This document shows, piece after piece, positions 31,996 to 40,933 of a stretch of DNA of 43,922 nt. The translations under genes were made by a program, and so were the position numbers. The stretch's first letter is position 1, and each line of letters starts with the position of its first letter. Source of the DNA: Deltaproteobacteria bacterium (lineage in GTDB: Bacteria; Desulfobacterota; Syntrophia; Syntrophales; UBA5619); contig JAKAFS010000025.1 in NCBI GenBank assembly GCA_021817825.1, positions 1 through 43,922 on the forward strand, in the 5' to 3' direction. The notes under the pieces are model-generated. The model saw only the letters and a program-made list of their open reading frames with translations, did not search any database and was not told the DNA's origin.

Positions 31996-32445
31996 CTATC
32001 TCACAGGCAAAGATTCGATGGCCGAGAGCGCTTCGGCGTCCAGGGTTTGAAAACCGTGCTTTTCGAGAAGCTTCTCCGCCTTCTCGATCTGATCCACGCT
32101 CACCACGAAGACGGCCTTTTGGCGCCCCTCCAGAACGAAGCCGTAGGCGTTGTTGATGTTGATCTGCTCGGCAAGGAGCAGTTCGGTCAGCTTGTCCAAC
32201 CCGCCCGGCTGATCGGGAATGACTACGGCCAAAACCTGATTGGATTTCACGGTCATCCCGGCTTTTTTCAGCGCCGCTTCGGCCCGCAGGGGATCATCGA
32301 CGATCAGGTTGATGACGCCGAAGGTGTCGGACGTGGCAATGGTCGTCGCCCGGATGTTGATCTGCTCCTGCGCCAGGATCTTGGTCACCGCCGCCAGTCT
32401 TCCCGGCTTGTTTTCCGCAAAGATCGAAAGTTGACAGGCTATCAT
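31996..32445 (-). CDS. Tandem ACT-domain protein
   Basis: A 149-residue protein consisting of two ACT domains (about 1-70, IFAENKPGRLAAVTKILAQEQ; about 72-140, VIPDQPGGLDKLTELLLAEQ), the usual companion of phenylacetate-CoA ligase genes in anaerobes. ACT domains bind amino acids and aromatic acids and regulate enzymes or genes. GGAGGAACC precedes ATG 32445. It lies 18 bases after paaK and is clearly in the same operon. Confidence 0.93.
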   Translation of the reverse strand: MIACQLSIFAENKPGRLAAVTKILAQEQINIRATTIATSDTFGVINLIVDDPLRAEAALKKAGMTVKSNQVLAVVIPDQPGGLDKLTELLLAEQININNAYGFVLEGRQKAVFVVSVDQIEKAEKLLEKHGFQTLDAEALSAIESLPVR

Positions 32446-32463
32446 GGTTCCTCCTTATGGATT

Positions 32464-33762
32464 TCAATCCTCCCGGTTGTCGATCACCCGCTGCGCCTTG
32501 CCTTCGCTCTTGGGAAGGCTGTCGGGTTCCAACAGATCGACCCGCGGCGTAATCAGGATGTCGCTCTTGAGTTCTTCCACGATCTGACGCCGCAGGGCTT
32601 CGAGCTGCTTCAGGTCGCCGCCGAAAAAGTCCTTTTTGACCTCCACCTTGACGGTCATCTGGTCGTTGAAACCGGCCCGGTCGAGAACGATCACGAAGTT
32701 GGTTCCGACGCCGGGGATCTCCATGAGCTTCTTTTCGATCTGGATCGGAAAGATGTTCACCCCCTTCAAGATCATCATGTCGTCGGTCCGTCCCTTGATC
32801 CGTTCGATCCGCCGATGGGTCCTTCCGCAGGGACAGGGGCCGGGGATGATCCGGGTCAGGTCCTTGGTCCGGTAGCGCAGGATCGGCATCCCCTCCCTCA
32901 ACAGGGTCGTCATCACCAGTTCGCCCTCCTCGCCGTCGGGCACGGGCTTCAAGGTCACGGGGTCGATGATCTCGACAATGTAGTTGTCTTCCCAGATGTG
33001 CATTCCTTTTTGTTCCGCGCACTCGAAGGCCACGCCGGGACCGTTCATTTCCGAAAGGCCGTAGGAGTTGAAGGCCCTGAAACCGTACAGTTCCTCGATC
33101 TTCTGCCGCATCTTCTCCGAATGGGGTTCGGCGCCCAGAAAGGCGATCCGCAACTTCGTGTCCCGGCGCGGATCCACGCCGATCTCGGCAAAGACCGTCG
33201 AAAGGTGCAGGGCGTAACTGGGGATGATGTGGACGACCGTGGTCTCGAAATCCTGCATCAACTGGATCTGGCGTTTGCTGTTTCCGGAGCCCGCCGGAAT
33301 GACCAGCGCCCCGAGCTTTTCCGCCCCGTAATGGAAACCCAGGCCGCCGGTGAAAAGGCCATAGGTCATCATGTTCTGGAAGACGTCGGAGCGCCGCATG
33401 CCGGCCATGTACATGCAGCGGGCCAGGAGGTTCGTCCAGGCGGCGAGGTCGTTGGCCGTATGGTAGATCACCGTTGCGCGGCCCGTCGTCCCCGAGGAAG
33501 AGTGCATCCGAACGATTTCGTCGCGCGACACGGTCAAAAATCCGTAGGGCCACTGTTCGCGAAGATCGTCCTTGTTGGTCAGCGGAAGGTTCGCCACGTC
33601 CGCCAAGGTGCGGATGCGCCCCGGATCGAGTCCCAATTCCGCAAAACGCTTCCGGTAGTACACAGACCGCTTCGCCCGCTCCAGGGTCTCGGAAAGTCTC
33701 GCCAGTTGCATCTGCTCCAGGCGGCTGCGGTCCATGGTTTCGATCTCTTTTTCCCAGTACAT
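32464..33762 (-). CDS. paaK: Phenylacetate-CoA ligase (AMP-forming)
   Basis: A 432-residue adenylate-forming ligase, making an aryl-CoA from phenylacetate or a related aromatic acid with ATP. Seen: P-loop-like HSSSGTTGRATVIYH, LGAEPHSEKMR, NSYGLSEMNGPGVAFEC, YRTKDLTRIIPGPCPCGRTHRRI and KGVNIFPIQIEK with the C-terminal catalytic lysine region. Length fits PaaK. Start ATG 33762 follows GGAGGC; the open frame to 33822 has no support. In anaerobes these genes often occur in several copies, and the true substrate (e.g. indoleacetate or phenylacetate from amino-acid fermentation) is not known. Followed by the ACT protein. Confidence 0.95.
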   Translation of the reverse strand: MYWEKEIETMDRSRLEQMQLARLSETLERAKRSVYYRKRFAELGLDPGRIRTLADVANLPLTNKDDLREQWPYGFLTVSRDEIVRMHSSSGTTGRATVIYHTANDLAAWTNLLARCMYMAGMRRSDVFQNMMTYGLFTGGLGFHYGAEKLGALVIPAGSGNSKRQIQLMQDFETTVVHIIPSYALHLSTVFAEIGVDPRRDTKLRIAFLGAEPHSEKMRQKIEELYGFRAFNSYGLSEMNGPGVAFECAEQKGMHIWEDNYIVEIIDPVTLKPVPDGEEGELVMTTLLREGMPILRYRTKDLTRIIPGPCPCGRTHRRIERIKGRTDDMMILKGVNIFPIQIEKKLMEIPGVGTNFVIVLDRAGFNDQMTVKVEVKKDFFGGDLKQLEALRRQIVEELKSDILITPRVDLLEPDSLPKSEGKAQRVIDNRED

Positions 33763-33861
33763 GCTGCGCCTCCGATCGTTTTTGGATGCCACTTTTCTAC
33801 AACCGCCGCCTGATTTTCGCAAGCCAAACTTTACCGGCGCGCTGCCGGGACCTCGCCTGCA

Positions 33862-34767
33862 TCAGCCTCTTCCATTGCCATGGCCGGGATCGCTTCCGGG
33901 CAGCGGCGGAAAGGCGCCGATCAGTTGGTAAAGCCTTTTCAGGTTGGGAAGAAACTCCGGACGGTAAAGGCCGCAGGTCGAAGCGAGGACCAGGCCGCCC
34001 TCCCGGATCAGGGCACCGATTTCCTCAAGGCAGGCCGCCTCCCACTCCCGGTCGCCGACCTCCGCCGTCAGCCACTCGGCTCGGATGCCGCCGATCAGAC
34101 ACATCCGGGGGCCATGGAGCTTCTTGAACCGGAGCAGATCGACGCATTCCGGCTCCAGGGAAAAGCATTGAAAACCGCACCCCAGCAGATCCGGCAGCAG
34201 AGGCTCCACAGAGCCGTCGGAATGCCACCCCCAGGCGAAACCTTCGGAACGGAAGCGCTGGATCATCGCCTGGTAGAAGGGCAGCAAATGGTCGCGGAAG
34301 CATTCGGGCGCGAAATAGAGTCCGCCGCGATAGCCGACATCCTCGCCGATCAGGATCAGGTCGATTTCCGTTGCCCCGATTTCATCGACGCTGTTCATGA
34401 TGACGGCCTTTTCCCGGTCGAGTCGGGCGGCGAATCCCTTGGGATTTCCCGCCAGTTCCCCGAGCAAGGTGCAAAGATCATGGCGCGCGGCCAGGCGCTG
34501 GAAGGGGCCGTCGATGACCAGGGCGCAGTCGAGACCTGCACGGTGGGCCAGGGCCGCCAGCGCCTGCCCTTCCTCTGCCGTCTTCCCCTCTGTCCAGGGC
34601 AAAAAGCAGATATCCGCCCCCATGTCCGTCGCAAAGCCGATCAGTCCCCGGGGCCCCGGCGCAAAACCCGCCTTTGTAGGCACCTGCGGATCGATCCAGA
34701 TTTCGCCCCGCAAGAGGGCGGGACTTGCCGGATCCGCAAGGAGGCGGCGCAATTTACCCCTGTCCAT
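33862..34767 (-). CDS. UroD/MtaA-fold protein (HSDG variant)
   Basis: A 301-residue TIM-barrel protein of the uroporphyrinogen decarboxylase superfamily. Blocks: MGADICFLPW, IGEDVGYRGGLYFAPECF, FAWGWHSDGSVEPLLPDLLGCGFQCFSLEPE, and LVLASTCGLYRP (C265). In corrinoid methyltransferases (MtaA, CmuA) the zinc site has HxC; here the matching position is H182-S-D184, so that cysteine is missing, as in many UroD-like proteins of anaerobes. True UroD acts on porphyrins and is longer (about 340). Start ATG 34767 follows GGGAGG; an open frame upstream to 34896 has no ribosome site. It may act in methyl transfer with the corrinoid protein 9 kb away, but this is only context. Confidence 0.8.
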   Translation of the reverse strand: MDRGKLRRLLADPASPALLRGEIWIDPQVPTKAGFAPGPRGLIGFATDMGADICFLPWTEGKTAEEGQALAALAHRAGLDCALVIDGPFQRLAARHDLCTLLGELAGNPKGFAARLDREKAVIMNSVDEIGATEIDLILIGEDVGYRGGLYFAPECFRDHLLPFYQAMIQRFRSEGFAWGWHSDGSVEPLLPDLLGCGFQCFSLEPECVDLLRFKKLHGPRMCLIGGIRAEWLTAEVGDREWEAACLEEIGALIREGGLVLASTCGLYRPEFLPNLKRLYQLIGAFPPLPGSDPGHGNGRG

Positions 34768-35105
34768 TTTCAGCCTCCCTCTCCACCACTTTGGCGAGTC
34801 AACCTTCCTCTGGCTTTTGCCCTGCCTCGGCAGCCTACACCGCCAGGAAACAGCGGTCCCGCCGATCAGAGGCTTTACTGTAGGCGACAGGGACATTTTC
34901 TGTCAAGGCGATTCGCGGCACCACCGCGGGAACGAAAACGTTCCCCTGAGCGGTCTCGAAATAAGTTGCCAAATCGGTACGGGCAGGATATTACTCCGGC
35001 AAGTAAACCTATCCAATGTTGTCATGCCGGACTTGATCAGGCATCCAGTCCTATTCTGGATTCCCGCTTCGGCGGGAATGGCCATGGTTGTGCGGGAGGC
35101 GTCTC
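34768..35105. other. Intergenic region with a palindromic interspersed repeat
   Basis: Three hundred thirty-eight bases between divergent genes, so promoters for both lie here, but I identify none with certainty. The part 35021-35080 is the interspersed repeat described separately. Confidence 0.5.
35021..35080. repeat. Interspersed palindromic repeat, copy 2
   Basis: A two-part element: GTCATGCCGGACTTGATCAG then GCATCCAG (TGCC...GGCA inverted), followed by a perfect hairpin ATTCCCGC-TTCG-GCGGGAAT (35060-35079). It shares CTGGATTCCCGCTT with copy 1 at 7323. It ends 26 bases before the mobA start. Confidence 0.65.
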
Positions 35106-35672
35106 ATGACCGGAATTATCCTTTCCGGCGGCAAAAGCAGGAGAATGGGTGAAAACAAGGCCTTTCTCCGCATCAACGGCGAGCGGCTGATCGACCGGAC
35201 CGTCCGGCTCTTTCGGGACTTTTTCAGCGAAATCCTCATCGTGACCGCCACCCCGCTCGATTATCTTGACCAGCCGGTGACGGTGGTCACCGACATCGTG
35301 CCCGAAAAAGGCGCTCTGGGAGGAATCTATACCGGTCTTTTCTATGCCACCCACGAACAGGCCTTCGTGGCGGCCTGCGACATGCCCTTTCTGGACCCGG
35401 CCTTCATTGAATATCTCGTCACTCGCGCCCCCGGCCAGGACATCGTCGTACCCGAAATGCCCTTGGGGTTGCAGCCTCTCCACGCCGTCTACGCCCGCCG
35501 CTGCCTGCCCGTGATCAGGGGGCTTCTCGATCACGACCGGTTGAAGGTCAGCGGCTTTTACCCGGGCCACCGCCTCCTGAAAATCCCCACCGAGACGATC
35601 CGCGCCTTCGATCCCGAGGGACGGATGTTCATGAACGTCAATACCCCCGAAGAGCTAATGACCGTTTCGTAA
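35106..35672 (+). CDS. mobA: Molybdenum cofactor guanylyltransferase
   Basis: A 188-residue nucleotidyltransferase that joins GMP from GTP to molybdopterin for Mo/W bis-MGD enzymes such as formate dehydrogenases. The nucleotide loop is GIILSGGKSRRMGENKAFL; VTDIVPEKGALGGIYTGL and VAACDMPFLDP are family blocks (with the metal Asp), and FMNVNTPEEL closes it. Start ATG 35106 follows GGGAGGCG. Its presence fits use of Mo or W enzymes in C1 metabolism. Confidence 0.94.
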   Translation: MTGIILSGGKSRRMGENKAFLRINGERLIDRTVRLFRDFFSEILIVTATPLDYLDQPVTVVTDIVPEKGALGGIYTGLFYATHEQAFVAACDMPFLDPAFIEYLVTRAPGQDIVVPEMPLGLQPLHAVYARRCLPVIRGLLDHDRLKVSGFYPGHRLLKIPTETIRAFDPEGRMFMNVNTPEELMTVS

Positions 35673-35830
35673 CAAAGGGTTGGCCATCGATGAGAATCGG
35701 GAAGGTCTCTGGACATTCCCATCCGGACATGGTAAGAAATCGCGGCTGAACAGACTTTAGCCGGCGCGGCCGTTCCGGTCCCACTCCACCAACCTTCCTT
35801 AACAGGCAAGGGCACAGGGGAAGTCATACG

Positions 35831-37756
35831 ATGAAGCATTGCCAGGTCACTTTCCAACCCTCGGGCAAAAGAGGAGTGGTCCCAGAGGGAAAAACCGTCT
35901 TGGAGGCGGCACGATTGCTCGGCGTGGGGATCGAGTCCCTCTGCGGTGGAAAGCAAACCTGCGGAAAATGCCTGGTGAAGATCGATGCCGCAGCGGCTGC
36001 GGTTTCCGGAGCGCCCCCCGCCGCCGATGCCCTTTCGCCGTTGACTGAGGCAGAGGCGAAAAGGCTCGGTCCCCGGGCGCAGGAGGGCTTTCGCCTCGCC
36101 TGCGCCGCCGCGATCAGGGCCGATGTGTCGCTTTTCGTTCCCGAAGAGAGCCGCACGGGCGCTCAGGTGGTCCGCAAAGCGGCCACCGAGCGGGCCATCT
36201 CCCTGAATCCCGCCGTACGGCTCTTCCCGGTCACCTTGCCCCCCCCGGACTTGCCGGACCCGCAGGGGGACGACAGCCGCCTCATCGCGGCCCTGACGGA
36301 GCAATACCACCTGGGCCCGCTGACCATCGATTACCCCGCCCTGCTCGTCCTCCCCGGCGTGCTGCGACAGGGGAACTGGCAGGTGACCGCCGCCCTCTGG
36401 ATGGAACGGGAGATCATCGCCCTTTTCCCGGGCGAGGTGGAGGAGGCGTTCGGTCTGGCCGTCGATTGCGGTTCGACCACCGTCGCCGCCTATCTCTGCA
36501 GCCTGACCACGGGCGCGGCGCTCTCGACGGGCTCGGCAATGAACCCCCAGGTCGCCTACGGCGAAGATGTCATGTCGCGGATCGCCTATGTCATGGACCA
36601 TCCGGACGGTCTGACCAAGCTCCAAAAGGCCATCATTGCTGAGCTGAACCGTCTGATCGCCGGCATGGCGGCCCAGGGCGGCATCCCTCCGGAGCGGATC
36701 CTCGACGTGACCCTCGTCGGCAACACCGCCATGCACCATCTCCTTTTGGGCATCGATCCCCGTCCGCTCGGCGTCGCCCCCTTCACCCCGGCGGTCCAGA
36801 GTTCGCTCGATATCAAGGCGCGGGACCTGGGGCTGACCGTCCACCCCGGCGGCTCCTGCCATGTGCTGCCCATCGAGGCGGGCTTCGTCGGGGCGGACAA
36901 CGTGGCCGTCCTGATCGCCGAGGAGCCCTATCGCCGGGAAGAGATGCGGTTGATCATCGATGTGGGGACCAACGGGGAGATGGTCCTGGGAAACCGCGAG
37001 CGGCTCCTTTCGGCCTCCTGCGCCACGGGTCCCGCCCTGGAAGGGGCCCATATCCGTTTCGGCATGCGGGCGGCCCCGGGGGCGATCGAGCGGATTCGGA
37101 TCGATCCGCAGAGCCGGGAGGTCTCCTTCAAGATCATCGGCGAAGAGCGCTGGCGTCCGGAGGCGAAACTCACCGGCGCCCGGGGGATCTGCGGCTCGGG
37201 GATCATCGATGGCGTCGCGGAACTCTACCGGGCCGGGGTCATCGACGGCAGCGGCCGCTTCCGGACGGACCTGGACACGCCGCGTCTGCGGCAAAAAGAC
37301 GGAAAGCCCGAATTCGTCATTGCCTGGCGGGAAGAAACGGTCTTGGATGAGGAAATCACGATCGGCCAGCAGGACATCCGGAACGTTCAACTGGCCAAGG
37401 CCGCCCTCTATGCCGGGGCGAAGCTGATGATGAAACGGCTGGGGATCGAGCGGCTGGACCGGGTCACCCTGGCCGGCGCCTTCGGCAGCTTCATCGACCC
37501 CCTGGCGGCGATGACCCTCGGGATGTTTCCGGATTGCGACCTTAACAACGTCTCTGCCGTGGGGAATGCGGCGGGCGACGGGGCCAGGATCGCCCTTCTG
37601 GATCGGGAAAAGCGCCGGGAAGCCCAAAGCGTCGCCCGGCAGGTCGAATACCTGGAGCTGACCGTCGCCGCCGATTTCCAGGAAGAGTTCCTGGCCGCCC
37701 TGGCGATTCCCCACGAGCGGGACGCCTTCCCCCATCTGCCCCCACCGGCAAGGTAA
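35831..37756 (+). CDS. RACo-like ASKHA-fold ferredoxin activator (DUF4445)
   Basis: A 641-residue protein. Residues 1-95 form a plant-type [2Fe-2S] ferredoxin domain with C38, C44, C47 and C91. From about 205 is an ASKHA ATPase fold (VDCGSTTVAAYL, PQVAYGEDVMSRIAY, VTLVGNTAMHHLLLG, IDVGTNGEMVLG, ATGPALEGAHI, ARGICGSGIIDGVAEL, VTLAGAFGSFIDP). This is the architecture of RACo, which uses ATP to reduce inactive Co(II) corrinoid to Co(I). It fits the corrinoid protein encoded at 43184, although not in the same operon. Upstream 158 bases contain no other gene. ATG 35831 follows GGGGAAG. Confidence 0.93.
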   Translation: MKHCQVTFQPSGKRGVVPEGKTVLEAARLLGVGIESLCGGKQTCGKCLVKIDAAAAAVSGAPPAADALSPLTEAEAKRLGPRAQEGFRLACAAAIRADVSLFVPEESRTGAQVVRKAATERAISLNPAVRLFPVTLPPPDLPDPQGDDSRLIAALTEQYHLGPLTIDYPALLVLPGVLRQGNWQVTAALWMEREIIALFPGEVEEAFGLAVDCGSTTVAAYLCSLTTGAALSTGSAMNPQVAYGEDVMSRIAYVMDHPDGLTKLQKAIIAELNRLIAGMAAQGGIPPERILDVTLVGNTAMHHLLLGIDPRPLGVAPFTPAVQSSLDIKARDLGLTVHPGGSCHVLPIEAGFVGADNVAVLIAEEPYRREEMRLIIDVGTNGEMVLGNRERLLSASCATGPALEGAHIRFGMRAAPGAIERIRIDPQSREVSFKIIGEERWRPEAKLTGARGICGSGIIDGVAELYRAGVIDGSGRFRTDLDTPRLRQKDGKPEFVIAWREETVLDEEITIGQQDIRNVQLAKAALYAGAKLMMKRLGIERLDRVTLAGAFGSFIDPLAAMTLGMFPDCDLNNVSAVGNAAGDGARIALLDREKRREAQSVARQVEYLELTVAADFQEEFLAALAIPHERDAFPHLPPPAR

Positions 37757-37797
37757 GAGTCCTGGCAGGTCCATTGGGCTCAGATAGGGGGAGAATT

Positions 37798-38271
37798 TCA
37801 GATGAGATCGACGAGTTGCCCCGTCGTCGCCCGGAGCCGCTGACTGATGATCTTTCCCAGTTTGAGCAGCAGTTTGCCTGCCAGCCGGGGTTGGTCGTCC
37901 AGCAGGCGTTGGAGGTTTTCTTTCGTCAAAACCAGCATGGTCGAGTGCTCGGCAGCCATGACCGTCGCGGAACGCTGTTCTCCGTCGAAAAGGGCCATCT
38001 CGCCGAAGGCCTTGCCTGGGGGAATCGTCGTCACCACCTTCCGGTTTCCTTCCAGATCCTCCTTGACGATATCCACCCGTCCCGCCACAAGAATGAACAT
38101 GTTGCTCCCCACGCTCCCCTCGGTGAAGACATTCATCTCCTTTGCCACTTTGAACACGTGCAGGTATCTCGCGAAATGCTTCAGTTCCTCCCAGGTGAAT
38201 TCAGCCGCCCAGTGGGTATCTTCCAGCATGGCGTGACGCTCCTCAACACCCCCTCCGACTTCGACGGCCAT
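37798..38271 (-). CDS. Cyclic nucleotide-binding domain protein
   Basis: A 157-residue protein formed almost wholly by one CRP-type cNMP-binding domain (about 30-140), with NMFILVAGRVDIV, PGKAFGEMALFDGEQRSATV (phosphate-binding cassette FGE...RSA) and HSTMLVLTKENL. There is no DNA-binding HTH; the end (LLLKLGKIISQRLRATTGQLVDLI) is a helix that may dimerise or contact a partner. It may be a cAMP/cGMP effector for the cyclase at 17551. Start ATG 38271 is chosen from GGGAG and from a near-perfect promoter upstream; the longer frame to 38406 crosses the promoter and terminator. Convergent with the RACo-like gene. Confidence 0.9.
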   Translation of the reverse strand: MAVEVGGGVEERHAMLEDTHWAAEFTWEELKHFARYLHVFKVAKEMNVFTEGSVGSNMFILVAGRVDIVKEDLEGNRKVVTTIPPGKAFGEMALFDGEQRSATVMAAEHSTMLVLTKENLQRLLDDQPRLAGKLLLKLGKIISQRLRATTGQLVDLI

Positions 38272-38295
38272 AGGACGCTCCCTGATCTTGAAGCT

Positions 38296-38315
38296 CTCCG
38301 CAGCAAGCTGCGGAG
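38296..38315 (-). other. Perfect hairpin in the 5-prime leader of the cNMP-binding gene
   Basis: CTCCGCAG, loop CAAG, CTGCGGAG: an 8-bp stem with a 4-base loop, shortly after the expected transcription start and 24 bases before the start codon. No U tract follows, so it is not a terminator; it may stabilise the mRNA or bind a regulator. Confidence 0.6.
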
Positions 38316-38323
38316 GCGATCTG

Positions 38324-38352
38324 AGGATAGGGAAAGGCATTTTACCTGTCAA
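38324..38352 (-). promoter_or_regulatory. Sigma-70 promoter for the cNMP-binding gene
   Basis: Read leftward: TTGACA (38347-38352), 17-base spacer, TATCCT (38324-38329). The -35 is consensus and the spacing is optimal. It lies just past the TRAP-operon terminator, so the two units are insulated. Confidence 0.7.
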
Positions 38353-38407
38353 GTTGATTTTGCTTTCGTCCTTTGCCCAGGTTGGTGTTTTTTGAAGGAA
38401 AAGCACG

Positions 38408-38435
38408 AAAAGCCGGGACCTGCGTCCCGGCTTTT
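38408..38435 (-). terminator. Strong rho-independent terminator of the corrinoid-TRAP operon
   Basis: AAAAGCCGGGAC, loop of four (CTGC/GCAG), GTCCCGGCTTTT: a 12-bp perfect inverted repeat with a G-C stem and a U run. It lies 38 bases past the dctP stop. The A and U flanks are symmetric, so it could work in both directions. Confidence 0.92.
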
Positions 38436-38473
38436 CTTACCGGTCATTCCCGGGCAAGCCCTATCGCTGTCGA

Positions 38474-39532
38474 TCAATAGGGAGAGGGGACCTTTTTCTT
38501 TTTCGCCTCAGCGTTCCAATAGGTGATCCGCTCCTTGATGAACTTGTTCCACATATCCACATCCGCTTCCTTGAAGCCTTTGCCGACCATGGCCTTCTTG
38601 TAGCCCGCGAAGACCGGCTCGACGGCCTTCACCCACCGGGCCGCCTCGGCATCGGAGAGGAAGAAGGTCTGGCCGCCGGCCTGCGTGAAGACGTTCGATC
38701 CCTCGATGTCCATCGTGTTCCAGAGCAGGGCCTGTTTCACCCTGGTCTCTTGGGCGACCTGGGTGAAGATCTTCTGGATGTCCGCCGGCAGCTTGTTCCA
38801 CTTGTCCTTGTTCATGATGAAGTAGAAGGTGTAACCGGTGCCGAGTTGCCAGCAGGCCGTGACGAACTTGTTCACCTCCGCGAATTTCCAGTATTTCAAC
38901 GTCGAAAGGTCGTTGGCGGTCCCCTCGATGACCTGGCGGCGCATCGATTCGTAGACGTCGGGCATCTCCAGGGGCATCGGGATCCCGCCCAGCGCCTTGA
39001 TGACCTCCGACATCTGCCCCGTCGCCCGGATCTTCACCCCCTTCAGGTCGTCGAGGGTCTTGATCGCCTTGCTGACCGTAAGGATCAGCAGGGGGCCCGA
39101 GGTGTTGATATAGAGGGGATGAACCTCGTTCCATTCCTTGGGTTTGAACTTCTCGTAGAAGTCCGTCACGACCTGGGTCGCCACCCAGCCGTTGGGGAAT
39201 CCCTGCGGATTGTCGAAGACCTCGGTCACGGGGAAACGGCCGCGGGTATAGGAGATATGCGACATCCCCATATCGGCGATGCCCGTCACCACGCCGTCGT
39301 ACATCTTGACCGGCGATAGGAGCGTTCCACCGGGATAGTAGGTGATTTCCACCCGGCCGTTGGTCCGCTTCTTGATCTCGTCGCAGAACCAAGCGCCCAG
39401 CACCGACATCGGGTGCGTGATCGGGAGATAATTGGCCGACTTGAGCTTGATCGGCTCCGCCGCACGCGCCGGGATTTGCATGCCGATCAAAAAGACCATG
39501 ATGACCAGTAAACCGAGCAACCCTTTTTTCAT
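38474..39532 (-). CDS. TRAP transporter substrate-binding protein (DctP)
   Basis: A 352-residue periplasmic binding protein: signal peptide (residues 1-24, cleavage after ARA/A) then the DctP fold (NYLPITHPMSVLGAWFCDEIKKR, SPVKMYDGVVTGIADMGMSH, RATGQMSEVIKALGG, PLEMPDVYESMRRQVIEG). The conserved arginine that holds the carboxylate of TRAP ligands is in KIRATGQ. Together with DctQ and DctM it takes up an organic acid, the identity of which is unknown. ATG 39532 follows AGGAGG. Last gene of the operon. Confidence 0.95.
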   Translation of the reverse strand: MKKGLLGLLVIMVFLIGMQIPARAAEPIKLKSANYLPITHPMSVLGAWFCDEIKKRTNGRVEITYYPGGTLLSPVKMYDGVVTGIADMGMSHISYTRGRFPVTEVFDNPQGFPNGWVATQVVTDFYEKFKPKEWNEVHPLYINTSGPLLILTVSKAIKTLDDLKGVKIRATGQMSEVIKALGGIPMPLEMPDVYESMRRQVIEGTANDLSTLKYWKFAEVNKFVTACWQLGTGYTFYFIMNKDKWNKLPADIQKIFTQVAQETRVKQALLWNTMDIEGSNVFTQAGGQTFFLSDAEAARWVKAVEPVFAGYKKAMVGKGFKEADVDMWNKFIKERITYWNAEAKKKKVPSPY

Positions 39533-39628
39533 CTCGTTCCTCCTTCATCTATCAGTCACTCCCAGGCGCAGCCGTCTGGCGCCATGGGTGATGGATTCCA
39601 CTGCGGTCCCTGGAGCCGGCCGCAGCCC

Positions 39629-40933
39629 CTATCCGCTGTAAAAAACCGAAGGCAGCCAGAGGGCCAGCCCCGGAAAGGCAAAGAGCAGCGCCCAGACCAG
39701 CACCAGGGCGATCAGGAAGGGGGTCACCCCCCTGTAAATGACGTTGAGGGGCGTCTTGGTGATGTTCTTGACGACAAAGACGCAGATGGCCACCGGCGGG
39801 ATGACCACGCCGACCATCTCGACGACAGCGATCACGATCCCGAACCAGAGGGGCGGAAAGCCCAGTTTCAGGGCGACGGGGTAGAAGATCGGCGTGGCGA
39901 GGATCATGAAGGTCAGATCGTCGATGAAGGAGCCGCCGATCAGATAGATGAAGCAGATGATGAGCATGACCACATAGCGGCTCACGGGCAGCATCGTTGC
40001 CCACTCCGCCACGCTCTGGGGAATGTTCGTGATCGTGATGAAGTGTCCCAGGACCGTGGAACCCACGACCAGCATCAGGATCATGATGGCCGTGCGCAGC
40101 CCCTCGCGGACCGAAGTCACATAACGCTTGAAGGTCATGTTCCGCTGGATGATCGACAGCAGCAGGACGGCAAAAGTTCCGACGGCGCCCGCCTCGGTGG
40201 GGGTGAAATACCCCTGCATGATGCCGCCGACGACAAGGAGAAAGACGATGGCGATCCAGAAGACGTCCGGCAGGGAACGGACCCGCCCCCCCCAGGAGGT
40301 TCGCTCCGAGCGGGGGGCAATGGCCGGATTGATCCTGGCCCAGCCATAGATGATCCCCATGAAGAAAACGGCGGTGATCAGTCCCGGGATGATCCCGGCC
40401 AGAAAGAGCTGGCCGATCGACTGCTCCATGAGGATGCCCATGAGGATAAGAACGACGCTGGGCGGAATGATGCACCCCAGGGAACCCACGGTGGCGACGA
40501 TGCCCGTCGAGAGCCGCTTGTCGTAGCCGTAGCGGTCCATCTCCGGGATGGCGACACTGGCGAAGGTGGCCGCCGTGGCGGCCGAGGAGCCGCAGATCGT
40601 CTTGAATCCCGTCGCCCCGAGCACCGTCGCCATGGCCAAGCCCCCGGGGACATGGCCGACGAACTTGTTGGCGGCGTCGTAAAGCCGCACGGCGATGCCG
40701 GAGTTGAAGCCGATCTGTCCCATGAGGACGAAGAGCGGAAAGACCGAATAACCGTAATTGGTGAGCACCTCGTAGAAATCGCGGGAGAGCAGATTCATCG
40801 CCGAGGAAAAGCCGTTCAGATAGCCGAATCCCACAAAGCCGACGAGCGCCATGGCAAAGCCCAGTTCGATCCCCGTCGCGAACATCAGGAGCAGGAGGCC
40901 GATGCCTGCCAGGCCGATCAGAGTCTCATGCAT
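39629..40933 (-). CDS. TRAP transporter large permease (DctM)
   Basis: A 434-residue protein with about 12 membrane helices, typical of the large TRAP subunit (IGLLLLMFATGIELGFAMALVG, LSRDFYEVLTNYGYSVFPLFVLMGQIG, KTICGSSAATAATFASVAIPEM, GSLGCIIPPSVVLILMGILMEQS). It carries the substrate across the inner membrane driven by sodium or protons. Start ATG 40933 follows GGAGG and lies inside the DctQ gene by eight bases; the longer frame has an arginine/serine-rich N-terminus that is only antisense-like DNA. Confidence 0.95.
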   Translation of the reverse strand: MHETLIGLAGIGLLLLMFATGIELGFAMALVGFVGFGYLNGFSSAMNLLSRDFYEVLTNYGYSVFPLFVLMGQIGFNSGIAVRLYDAANKFVGHVPGGLAMATVLGATGFKTICGSSAATAATFASVAIPEMDRYGYDKRLSTGIVATVGSLGCIIPPSVVLILMGILMEQSIGQLFLAGIIPGLITAVFFMGIIYGWARINPAIAPRSERTSWGGRVRSLPDVFWIAIVFLLVVGGIMQGYFTPTEAGAVGTFAVLLLSIIQRNMTFKRYVTSVREGLRTAIMILMLVVGSTVLGHFITITNIPQSVAEWATMLPVSRYVVMLIICFIYLIGGSFIDDLTFMILATPIFYPVALKLGFPPLWFGIVIAVVEMVGVVIPPVAICVFVVKNITKTPLNVIYRGVTPFLIALVLVWALLFAFPGLALWLPSVFYSG

